DNA from: Actinomadura sp. J1-007 | GTDB lineage: Bacteria > Actinomycetota > Actinomycetes > Streptosporangiales > Streptosporangiaceae | Direction: 5' to 3' | Length of the DNA: 64,000 nt | Assembly (NCBI RefSeq): GCF_009793335.1 | Contig: NZ_WING01000003.1 | Location: forward strand, 1,178,001-1,242,000 | In this document: piece by piece, positions 10,877-22,800 of the stretch | Layout of the letters: every line of letters begins with the position of its first letter | Position numbering within the stretch: the first letter of the stretch is position 1 | Position numbers and translations under genes: made by a program | The notes under the pieces: model-generated | The model's input: the letters and a program-made list of their open reading frames with translations, nothing else | Database searches by the model: none | Told to the model about the DNA's origin: nothing

Positions 10877-13800
10877 CTATCGCGTCGTGGTCGCGTCCGG
10901 CCCGTTCCAGGACACGCCCAATTCGTTGTCGATGAAGTCGAGAACCTGGTCCGCGGACGCCGACTCCAGCCGGTCAACGGCCGTGCCGTCCTCCCCGTCC
11001 TGCCCGTCGTGGCCGTTCTGCCCGTCGTTCCCACTCGGCTCGGCGTGGCCGTTGCGCCCGTGGTGTCCGTTCGCCGCCCGGCCGCTCCGTACGGCTCTCC
11101 AGTGGGTGAGGAGGCTTTCCAGCCGGGCCGTGACCGCGTCGGAATCGCCGTCCTCCAGAGCGGCGGCGGCGTTCAGGGTGCTTTCGAGCCTGGCCAGGTC
11201 GTCCAGGACGGGCTCGACGCCCGCGCCGGCGGCCGAGGCGTCAGCGCCCTCCGGTACGAGCCGCGTGCGCAGGTGCTCGGCGAGGACCCCGGCCTGCGGG
11301 TAGTCGAACACCAGGGCGGGAGGCAGGCGCAGGCCCGTCGCGTCCGCCAGCCGGTTCCGCAGTTCCACCCCGGTCAGCGAGTCGAACCCGAGTTCCTTGA
11401 ACGACGCGTCGCCCCGTACGGAGTCGGCGTCGGTACGTCCCAGCACGGTCGCGACGTGACCGCGCACCAGGTTGAGCATGGCGCGCTGCTGCTCGGCCGC
11501 GGACATTCCGGCCAGCCGCCCGGCCCAGTCGTCCGGCCGCGCGCTTCCCGTGGCCGCGGTACGCCTGACACGTTCGCCGCCGCCGGACACGAGGGCGCGC
11601 AGCGCACCCGGCAGGGACTCGGCGGGCTGGACCGCGAGCGCGCGCAGATCGAGGTTCGCGGCGAGCAGCGACGCGTCGCCGTGCCTGAGCGCCGCGTCCA
11701 GCAACGCCAAGCCGTGCTCATTCGGCAGCGCGCCGACACCCGAACGGCTCATCCGGGCGCGATCGGTTTCGGTGAGACTCCCGGTCATCGCGCTGGTGGC
11801 CTCCCACAGCCCCCATCCGACGGACACGGCCGGAAGCCCTGCGGCCTGACGACGTGCGGCGAGCGCGTCGCAGTACGCGTTGGCGGCGGCATAGTTGCCC
11901 TGCCCCGGACTCCCGAGCATCGCCGCACTCGAAGAGAAGATGACGAACGCGGCGAGGGGGAGGTGTCGAGTGGCGGTGTGGAGGTTGTGTGCGGCGGTGG
12001 CCTTGGCGTCCCACACGTGGTGGAGGCGTTCCGGTGTCTGGGAGCCGATCACCGCGTCGTCGATGAGTCCGGCGGTGTGCACGAGGCCGGTGAGGGGGTG
12101 CGCGGGGTCTGCGTCGGTCGCGGTGATCAGGTCGGTGACGGCGTCGGCGTCGGACACATCCGCCGCGACCACCCGCACCTCAGCACCCAACTCTCGGGTG
12201 AGACGCTCGACCAGCTCATCCGCGCCCGGGGCTTGCAGGCCACGACGACTGGCCAGCACCAGCCGCTTCACACCCCACGTCCCGACCACATGTTCAGCGA
12301 CCAGACCGCCGAGCGTTCCCGTGCCGCCGGTGATCAGCACCGTCCCGTCCGGGTCCAGGGCCGGGGGAATGTCCAGAACGAGCTTGCCGGTGTGCTTGGC
12401 CTGACTCATCACCCGCAACGCCTCACGCGCGCGAGCCAGCGGCCATGCTTGAGTCGGAGCAGGCCGCAATACCTGTTCGGCGAACAGCTCCGCCAACGCC
12501 CGGAACATTTCACTGATCCGAACCGGCCCGGCGTCCGTCACCAGATCGAACACCTGATAACCGACCGCCGGATGCTCTGCGGCGACGTGTTCGGGTTCGC
12601 GGATGTCGGTCTTGCCCATCTCCAGGAACCGGCCACCCTCAGCCACCAACCTCAACGACGCATCGGTGAACTCCCCCGCCAAACTATTGAGCACCACATC
12701 AACACCACGACCACCCGTCGCATCACGGAACGTCCGCTCGAACTCCAGATCGCGGGAACTGGCGCGATGGGCCGCGTCGATACCCATCGCCTCCAGAACA
12801 GCGTGCTTACCAGGGCTGGCCGTGGCGAAAACCTCCGCACCCAAATGGCGAGCGATCTGCACCGCCGCCGAACCCACACCACCCGTCGCCGCATGAACCA
12901 ACACCGACTCACCCGACTTCAACCCGGCCAACTCCACCAGGCCGTACCAAGCGGTCAGGAAGACGATCGGGACGGCTGCCGCGCTGCGGAAGTCCCAGTC
13001 CTCGGGGATCGGGGACACCATTCGTTCGTCCGCCACGGTCACCGGGCCGAACGCGCCCTCGAACAGACCCATCACACGATCACCGACCGACAGGCCCGAG
13101 AAGACGCCCGGCCCCACCTCGGTCACCACGCCGGCGCCCTCGCCGCCGAGGCCGGTCTGACCGGGCACCATGCCCAGGGTCACGAGGACGTCGCGGAAGT
13201 TGATGCCGCCCGCGCGCACCTCGATGCGGACCTGGCCGGCGGCCAGCGGTTCGAGGGCTTTCGGGAACGGTTCCGGTGCCACGTTCTCGACGGTGCCGGG
13301 GGTGGCGACGGCCAGCCGCCAGGCGCGTTCGCCGGTGGGGGCCGCGATGCCTTGCCGTTCGCTCGCGCGCACCAGCCGGGGGATCAGCAGTTCGCCCGAC
13401 CGGACGGCGAGCTGCGGCTCGCGGGCCTCGGCGGCACGCGCCACGGCGTCTGCCAGACCGGTCGAGAGGAACGTGTCCGCTTCGAGGTCGAGGAGAACGA
13501 AACGGCCGGGGTTCTCCGCCTGCGCGCTGCGGACCAGGCCCCACACCCCTGCACCGGCCAGATCAGGAACGTCCGACGCGACCGCGCCCCGGGTCACCAC
13601 CACCAGGCGCGCATCCGCCAAACGCGGCTCGTCCAGCCACGCCTGGAGAAGCGACAGGACGTTCCCGACCGCGTCGAGGTCGTCGCTCTCGCCGTACGAG
13701 GCGTCGGCCAGCACGAGCGTCGGGGACGGCCGGTCCGCATCGAGCGCCGCCGACAGTGCCGCCAGGTCCGGGAACCGGGCGCAATCGGCCGGGCCGAACG

Positions 13801-16800
13801 CGTCCGTTCCGAGGACGGCCCAGTCGTCGTCGCCGAGCGTCGGGTCACTGAGCGCCGGAGCGGGCAGGGGCGTCCATTCGAGCGCGAACAGGCCGTCCGC
13901 GTCGGGTTCACCGGCGGCCTTCAGCTTGTCGATGTCCGCAGGGCGTGTGACGACCGAGTCAACGGTCAGGACCGCCGCGCCCGCGCTGTCGGCGACGGTG
14001 ACGCGCACCCCGCGTTCGTCCCGGCCCTCGCCGTCGCCGTCGTGGACGGGCGCGAGCCGGACGCGGACCGTGGCAGCCTCACTCGCCCACAGCGAGATCC
14101 CGTTCCAGGCGAACGGCAGCCAGACCCGGCCGTCCTGCTCCCCTTCGCCCTCTCCGTCCGGCAACAGGCCGGCGTGCAGGACGGCGTCGAGAAGCGCGGG
14201 ATGGACGCCGAAGCCGGCGCGGTCTCCGGCGGCCTCCGGCAACTGCACCTCCGCCAGGATGTCGGGCCCGTCGCGCCACGCGGCGCGCAGTCCGCGGAAC
14301 GACGGTCCGTACTCGTAGCCCGTCGCGGCCATTCGTTCGTAGAAGGCGGTCACGTCCACCGGTTCCGCACCGGGAGGTGGCCACGCACCGTCGAGCCCTT
14401 CCGGAACGTCCCGCGCCTCGGGCGTGAGGACGCCCATCGCATGGCAGACCCACGGCGCCTCGGTGACGGAACCGTCGTCGTGTTCCGGACGGGAGTAGAC
14501 ACGCAGCTCGCGGCGTCCATCGGACCCGGGCGCGTCGGCCACGACCTGGATCTGCGCGGCGCCGGTCGGCGGGAGTACGAGCGGCGCTTGCAGCACCAGT
14601 TCCTCGACCGCGCCGCAGCCGGTCTCGTCGGCGGCCCGCAACGCCCACTCCGCCAATGCCGCTCCCGGCACCAGCGTCGTTCCCAACATGCGGTGGTCGG
14701 ACGCCCAGCCGCCGGACGCCGACATCCGGCCGGTCAGCAGCAGACCGCCGTCCGCGAGCGGGACGGCCGCGGGCAGCACCGCGTGCTCGACCCGCCGCAG
14801 GCCGACCGCCGCCACGTCCCCGGCTCCGCGACCGGGCGCCAGCCAGTACCGCTCGCGCTGGAACGCATAGGTGGGCAGCGCGACGACCCGAGGCGCGGGC
14901 TTGGCGGGGAACCAGTCCGTCCAGTCCACGCCCGCGCCCGAAGTGTGGAGCCTCGCCATGGCGTGCGCGAACGCGTGCGGATCGTCCTGCTTGCCATTGA
15001 GCGTGGAGAGCGTCGGGGGAACGGGCCGACCGGCCTCATCCGTCCCGCCGTCCTCGTGCTCGTCCATGGCGTGGTGAAGGGTGTGCTGGGCGGCGGTCGC
15101 CAGTACCGGATCAGGCCCCAGTTCCAGGAACACGCCCGCCTGCGGGGCGAGGTGAGCGATGGCGGGCGCGAAGCGGACCGGCCGGCGGATGTGCGTGGCC
15201 CAGTACTCCGGCGTGGTGATCTGGTCGTCCGCCGGGAGACCGCTGAGGTTGCTGATCAGCGGCACGTTCGGCCGCCGGTAGGTCAGATCGCTGATCGCGT
15301 CGGTGAACTCGTCCAGGATCGGGTCCATCATCGGCGAATGGAACGCATGGCTGACCGCGAGCGCCTTGGTCTTGCGGCCCCGTTCCTTCCACGCGGCGGC
15401 CACCTCGGAGACCAGGTCGGCCGGTCCGGAGACGACCGTGCTGTCCGGGGTGTTGAGCGCGGCGATGGCCACTCGTCCGGCGAAACGTGCGAGGTCGTCG
15501 GTGAGTTCGTCGGCGGTCGCCTGAATGGCGGCCATGGCCCCACCCGACGGCAACCCACCCATCAACGTCGCACGCGCCGCCACCAAACGGCACGCATCCT
15601 CCAGACCGAATACTCCGGCCACATGCGCGGCGGCGATCTCACCCACCGAATGCCCGACAACCACATCAGGCACCACACCCAACGACGCCAACAACCGCGC
15701 CAAACCCACCTGCAACGCAAACAAACCCGTCTGCGCATACGTGGTGTGATCCAAAAGCTCAGGCTGATCGGGCAATCCAGTGAACACCACGTCCTTCAAC
15801 GGACGCTCCAAATGCTCATCCAGCAGCCCGCACACCTCATCGAACGCACCCGCGAACACAGGGAACCGCTCATACAACCCGGCACCCATCCCAACCCGCT
15901 GGCTCCCCTGCCCACTGAACAGGAACACGGACTTTCCACTCGCAGTAGCGGCGGGACCGGTTCGCACCAGCGCCGGATGCGGCTCGCCCGCCGCCAATGC
16001 CTCGACACCCGCGAGCAGTTGAGCACGGTCCTCTCCAAGGACAACGGCCCGCTGGTCGAGCAGCGACCTGCTCTTCAGCAGCGACCAGCCCACTTCGACG
16101 GACGTGTCATCCGTGGCGGACACGTGCGCCGCCAGCGCGGCGGCCTGACCGCGCAAGGCGTCGGCATTGTGCGCCGACAGAACCCACGGCAGGACACCGT
16201 CGAACGGCACCGGCTCGGATTCGTCCTCCGGTTCGTTCTTCGGTTCGGGCGCTTGTTCCAGGATGAGGTGTGCGTTCGTTCCCGAAGCACCGAATGACGA
16301 CACCCCAGCCCGACGCGGACGGTCATCTTCGGTCGGCCATTCCATCGGCTCGGTCAACAGACGTACCGCGCCCGACTCCCAATCCACGTGCGGGCTTGGT
16401 TCATCGATATGCAGGGACGCCGGAAGCGAACCGTTCCGCATCGCCATGACCGTCTTGATCACACCAGCCACACCAGCAGCCGCCTGCGTATGACCGATAT
16501 TCGACTTCACCGACCCCAACCACAACGGCCGATCGCCCGAACGATCCCGCCCATAGGTCGCCAGCAACGCGCCCGCCTCGATCGGATCACCCAGCGTCGT
16601 CCCCGTCCCATGCGCCTCCACCGCATCCACATCCGACGACGACAACCCCGCAGACGCCAACGCCTGACGGATCACACGCTCCTGCGACGGGCCATTCGGA
16701 GCCGTCAAACCATTACTCGCACCATCCTGATTGACCGCCGAACCACGCAGCACCGCCAACACCTCATGCCCACGGCGGCGCGCGTCCGACAAGCGCTCCA

Positions 16801-19800
16801 ACAGCACCAGCCCAACGCCCTCGCCCCAACCCGTCCCGTCCGCTGCCGCGGCGAACGGCTTGCAGCGGCCGTCCGGAGCCAGGCCGCGCTGACGCGAGAA
16901 ACCCGTGAACACGTCCGGGGTGGCCATCACGGTCACCCCACCGGCCAAAGCCAGGTCGCATTCGCCCTGGCGCAGCGCCTGCGCGGCCAGGTGCATCGCG
17001 ACCAGGGACGACGAGCACGCCGTGTCCACCGTCACCGCCGGGCCCTCGAAGCCCAGGGTGTACGCGACGCGGCCGGAGACGACGCTGCCCGAGCTGGACA
17101 TCAGCGCGTAGCCCTCAAGGCGGGAGTCGCCGGCCGCGATCCCGGCCCCGTAGTCGTGGTACATCACACCCGCGTACACGCCCGTCCGGCTGCCCTTCAA
17201 CGACACCGGATCAAGCCCCGCACGCTCCAACAACTCCCACGACACCTCCAACAACAAACGCTGCTGCGGATCCATCGCCAACGCCTCACGCGGATTGACG
17301 CCGAAGAACTCCGCGTCGAATTCCGCCGCGTCGTGGACGAAGCCGCCCTCGCGGGCGTAGCTGGTGCCGGGGTGGTCGGGGTCCGGGTGGAACAACCCGT
17401 CCAGATCCCAGCCGCGGTCCTGGGGGAACGCGCCGATCGCGTCGCCGCCCGCGGCCACCATCTCCCAGAGGGACTCGGCGGAGACGACGCCGCCGGGGAA
17501 CCGGCACGCCATCGCGACGATCGCGACCGGGTCGTCCGCCGTGGCCGTCGTCGGACCGGCGGACGGACCGGCCACGGACGTCGCCGGCCCGTCCAGGCGC
17601 GCACACAGGTATCCGGCCAGGGCGTGCGGGGTCGGGTAGTCGAACACCAGTGTCGCCGGCAGCCGGACGCCGGAGATCACCGACAGGCGGTTCCGCAGCT
17701 CGACCGCCATCAACGAGTCGAACCCGAGGTCCTTGAAGTTCGCCTCGGCCCGTACGCCGTCGGGCGAACGGTGCCCGAGGACTCCGGCGGCGCACTCGGA
17801 GACGACCTCCAGCGCCGCGTCGGCCCGGCCGTTCGCGTCGAGTCCGGCGAGCCGCGAGAGCAGCTCCGATCCTTGGCGGCCTCCTGCGGCGGCGGCGCGC
17901 CGGACGCGCCCGCCGCGATCACGGCGGGCGCCAAAGGCCCGCAGCGGAGGAGGAAGCAGGTCGGCGGAGGCGAGGGCGCTCGCGTTCAGGTGGAGGGCGA
18001 GCAGGTAGGCGCCGCCGTGCCCGCAGGCGGCATCGAAGAGTTCCAGTGCCTCGTCGCTGGTGAGCGGGACGTTCCCCGAACGGCTCACCCGGGCGAGGTC
18101 GGTTTCGGTCATGTGCCCGGTCATGCCGCTGGCGTCCGCCCACAGTCCCCACGCGACGGACACGCCCGGCAGGCCGGACGCCCGGCGGTGCGCGGCGAGA
18201 GCGTCGCAGAACGCGTTGGCGGCGGCGTAGTTGCCCTGTCCCGGGCTGCCCAGGCACGACGCGGCCGAGGAGAACAGCACGAACAGGCCCAGCGGCAGGT
18301 CCGCCGTCGCCACGTGCAGGTTGTACGCGGCGGCGGCCTTGGCCGCCCACACCCCCGCCAGCCGCTCCGGCGACTGCGAGGCGATCACCGCGTCGTCCAG
18401 GACGCCGGCCGCGTGCACGACGCCGGTGAGCGGGCGTTCGGCGGCGATCCGTCCGACCAGTTCGTCAACGGCCGACGCGTCCGCCAGGTCGGCCGCGACC
18501 ACCTGAACGTGCGCGCCCAGCGAGGCCAGGCGGCTCTCCAGCTCCGATGCGCCGGGCGCGTCGGAGCCCCGGCGGCTGGCCAGCACGAGGTGCGTGACCC
18601 CCCACGCGCGAACGAGATGCTCGGCGACCAGGCCGCCGACCTTGCCCGTCCCCCCGGTGACCAGCACGGCCCCGTCAGGATCGAGGACCGGCAGCCCATG
18701 ACCGCCCTCGCGATCGCCCGCGTAGGCAGGGTCGGGGGCGCGGGTGTCGGTCCTCGCGAGACGTGGCGCGAGCAACTGCCCCGCACGCACGGCCGCCTGC
18801 GGCTCGTTCGCCTCCACCGCGCGCCGTACCGCGTCGGCGGCGTCCTGGGCGAACGCGGCGCCGGGATCCGGGAGACCGGCATCGACCAGAACGAACCTGC
18901 CCGGTTCCTCGGATTGCGCGCTGCGGACGAGCCCCCACACCGCCGCACCCGCCACGTCCGGGTTCTCGACCGCGACGGCGCCCTGCGTCACCAGCGCCAG
19001 CCGGACGTCGTCCAGGCGCGGTTCGTTCAGCCACCTTTGCAGCAGAGCGAGCACGCGCCCGGTCAGGTCGAGGCCACCGCCCTCGCCCTCGGGCGGGAGA
19101 ACAGTCAGCACCGTCAACGGAGTCGGAAGATCCTCGGTGTCGAGGCGTGCCAGCAGCGCGTCCACATCGGGGACGGACGGCAGCACGGAGTCATCGAAGT
19201 CGCCGAGCCCGCACAGCGCGCCCGGTTCGTTGGCCTCGGCGGACGGCGCGGACTCCTGCACCGCGACCCAGTCGAGCACGAACAGGCCGTCAGGACCGCG
19301 ACCGTCCTCGGCGCGCAGCCGTTCGGTGTCGATCGGCCGCAACGCCACCGCGTCGGCCGTCAGAACCGGTGCGCCAACGGCGTCGGCCATGACGACACGC
19401 ACACCGCGTTCGCCCTCCGGAAGCGGAGACAGCAGAACGCGGACCGCCGTCGCGTCAGTGGCCCACAACGAAACCCCGCTCCACGCGAACGGCAGCCACA
19501 CGTCCCCGTCGTCGCCGTGTCCGTCGGCCAGCAGGCCCGCGTGAAGGGCGGCGTCCAGCAGCGCGGGGTGGACACCGAACCCGCCCGGCTCACCGGCGGC
19601 CTCCGGCAACTCCACTTCCGCGAGCACGTCCGCCCCGTTCCGCCAGGCCGCCCGGAGGCCCTGGAACGCCGGACCGTACTCGTACCCGGACGCCGCCGCG
19701 AAGTCGTAGAACCCGCTCACGTCCACGGGCTGCGCGCCCGGCGGAGGCCAGGCCCCGGCCAAGCCCTCGGCGGCGTCCCCGGTCTCGGGCCCGAGCGTTC

Positions 19801-22800
19801 CTTCCGCGTGGCACGTCCACCCGGCGTCGTCATCGAAGTCGCCGTCCTGGCCGGGCTTGGAGTAGACCCGCACGTCGCGGCGCCCGTCCTCCCCGGCCGC
19901 GCCCACGACCACCTGCACCCGTACGCTCCCGGACGCGGGAAGGACCAGCGGCGAACGGAGGACCAGGTCCTCCACACCCGTGCACCCGGCCTCGTCCGCC
20001 GCGCGCAACGCCCACTCCAGCAGCGCCGCGCCGGGCACGACGACCGTTCCCGCGACCTGGTGATCGGCCAGCCAGCTCGCGTCGCCCGTCGCGGACAGCC
20101 GTCCGGTCAGAAGGCGGACGTCCCCTTCCGCCTGCTCGATCGCCGCGCCCAGCAGCCGATGCCCGGCGGACGCCAGCCCGAGACTCGCGGCATCGCCTCC
20201 CCGGCCACCCTGCGCGTCGATCCAGTACCGCTGCCGCTGGAAGGCATACGTAGGCAGTTCGACAAGCCGCGGAGCCCACTCCGCCGGGAACCACCCGGTC
20301 CAATCGACCTCCACACCCGCCGAGAATGCCTGCCCGAGCGCATCCGCGAGCTGCTTGCGATCACCGTGATCACGACGAAGCGTGGGAACGGTCGTGCCAT
20401 CGACCCCGGCCTGTTCAAAGGTCTCCTCCATCCCGACCGTCAGGACGGGATGGGGACTGGCCTCGATGAAGACCCGGTGCCCGTCTTCGAGAAGCGCGTC
20501 AATGGTCTCGGCGAACCGCACGCGCTCCCGGAGATTGGTCACCCAATAACCGGTGTCCAGGGTCGCGGTGTCGATCGCAGCGGCACGGACCGTGGAATAG
20601 AACGCCACTTCTGTTGTCGGTACGGGTTCGATGCCTGCGAGGACTTCATGCAGTTCGTCGGTGATCTCATCGACCTGCGGACCATGCGAGGCGTAATCAA
20701 CATCGATCAACCGCGCCCGATGCCCAGCAGCCTCGGTACGGGCCACCGCTGCGGTGACCTGCTCGGGCGGGCCCGACACCACCGTCGACGACGGCCCGTT
20801 CACCGCCGCCACCGCAACACCCTCAGGCAGAAACTCCTGCGCGGCGTCCACACCGACACCAAGCGAAGCCATCGCACCGCCACCGGCCAACCGCCGCAAC
20901 GCCCGACTCCGCAACGCAACGATCCTGGCGCCGTCCTCCAACGACAGCGCCCCGGCCACACACGCGGCAGCGATCTCCCCTTGCGAATGACCGATCACCG
21001 CGGACGGAACGACACCGTACGACGCCCACACAGCCGCCAGAGACACCATCGTCGCCCACAGCACGGGCTGAACGACATCAACGCGCGCCAACTCCGCGCC
21101 ATCGCCACGCAGGACGTCCGACAGGGACCAGTCCACGAACGGAGCGAGGGCACGCTCGCACTCAGCAATACGCTCCGCGAACACCGGCGAGGAATCCAAC
21201 AGCTCCGCGCCCATACCGGCCCACTGCGAACCCTGACCCGGAAAAACCAACACCGGACCCGCACCTACTCCAGAAGGCGCAACAGAACGCACTTCACCGC
21301 TCGCCACAGCTTCCAAACCGGCCAGCAATTCATCGCGTCCGGTCCCGACGACCACCGCACGACGCTCGAAATTCGAACGGGACGCCGCCAGCGACCAACC
21401 CACATCCAACGGCGCGTCATCCGACACACGCACCTGGGACGCCAGCGCCGCCGCCTGCCCCCGCAACGCCTCTTCGCTTCTCGCCGACAGCACCCACGGG
21501 AGCGGGCCGACGTCCATCGGCGCAGGTCGTTCGGGCACGTCGTCGGGTTCGGTCGGCTCGGGGGGTTCTTCGAGGATCAGGTGGGCGTTCGTGCCGGACA
21601 TGCCGAACGCCGATACGCCCGCGCGGCGGGGACGGTCCTCGCGCGGCCATTCGACGGGTTCGGTCAGCAGGCTCACCGCGCCGGATTCCCAGTCGACGTG
21701 CGACGAGGGGCGGTCCACGCGGAGGGTGGCGGGGAGCCGGCCGTTCCGCATGGCCATGAGCATCTTGATGACGCCGGCCACGCCCGCCGCGCCCTGCGCG
21801 TGCCCGATGTTCGACTTCACCGAACCCAGCCACAGCGGCCGGTCGTCCGGGCGGCCCTGTCCGTAGGTCGCGAGCAGCGCGCCCGCCTCGATCGGGTCGC
21901 CCAGCGTGGTCCCGGTGCCGTGGGCTTCCACCGCGTCCACCTCGACGCCCGACAAACCCGCGTACGCCAGCGCCTGCCGGATCACCCGCTCCTGCGACGG
22001 GCCGTTCGGGGCCGTGAGACCGTTGCTCGCGCCGTCCTGGTTGACCGCCGAGCCCCGCACCACACCCAGGATCCGGCGGCCATTGCGCAGCGCGTCCGAC
22101 AAGCGTTCCAGCAGCACCAGGCCCACGCCTTCGGAGAAGACGGTGCCGTCGGCGGCTTCGGCGAAAGGCTTGCATCGGCCGTCCGGGGCCAGGCCGCGCT
22201 GGCGCGAGAACTCGGTGAACATGGCCGGTACGGCCATCACCGTCACGCCGCCCGCGAGCGCCATGGAGCAGTCGCCCTGTCGCAGTGCCTGGCAGGCGAG
22301 GTGGATGGCGACGAGCGACGACGAGCACGCGGTGTCCACCGACACCGCCGGGCCCTCCAGGCCGAGCGTGAACGCGACGCGTCCCGACAGGACGCTGAGC
22401 GCGTTGCCGGTCACCAGGTGCCCTTCGGCGCTCTCCTCGATGTGCGGGGTGCCGAAACCGGGAAGGCCCGCTCCGGCGTACACGCCGGTGGCGCTGCCCT
22501 TCAACGAGCCCGGTTCGATGCCGGCCCGTTCCAGCAGTTCCCATGACGTCTCCAGCAGCAGCCGCTGCTGCGGTTCCATCGCCAGCGCCTCGCGCGGGCT
22601 GATGCCGAAGAACCCCGCGTCGAAGAGGTCCGCGTCGTACAGGAAACCGCCCTCGCGGACGTAGCTGCCGCCGGGCTGATCGGGGTCGGGGTTGTAAAGG
22701 GCTTCCAGGTTCCAGCCGCGGTCGTCCGGGAACGCGCCGATCGCGTCGCCGCCCGAGTCGACCAGCTCCCACAGCTCTTCGGGGGACGAGACGCCGCCCG

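Noticed and set aside
10418..16297. Very long plus-strand open frame opposite PKS modules 5-6
   Set aside because: Antisense frame kept open by high GC and C/G-ending codons of the real PKS; Arg/His-rich, no recognisable domain. The same holds for plus-strand frames at 16388-22546, 26160-35876, 35213-42952 and 44837-49084.
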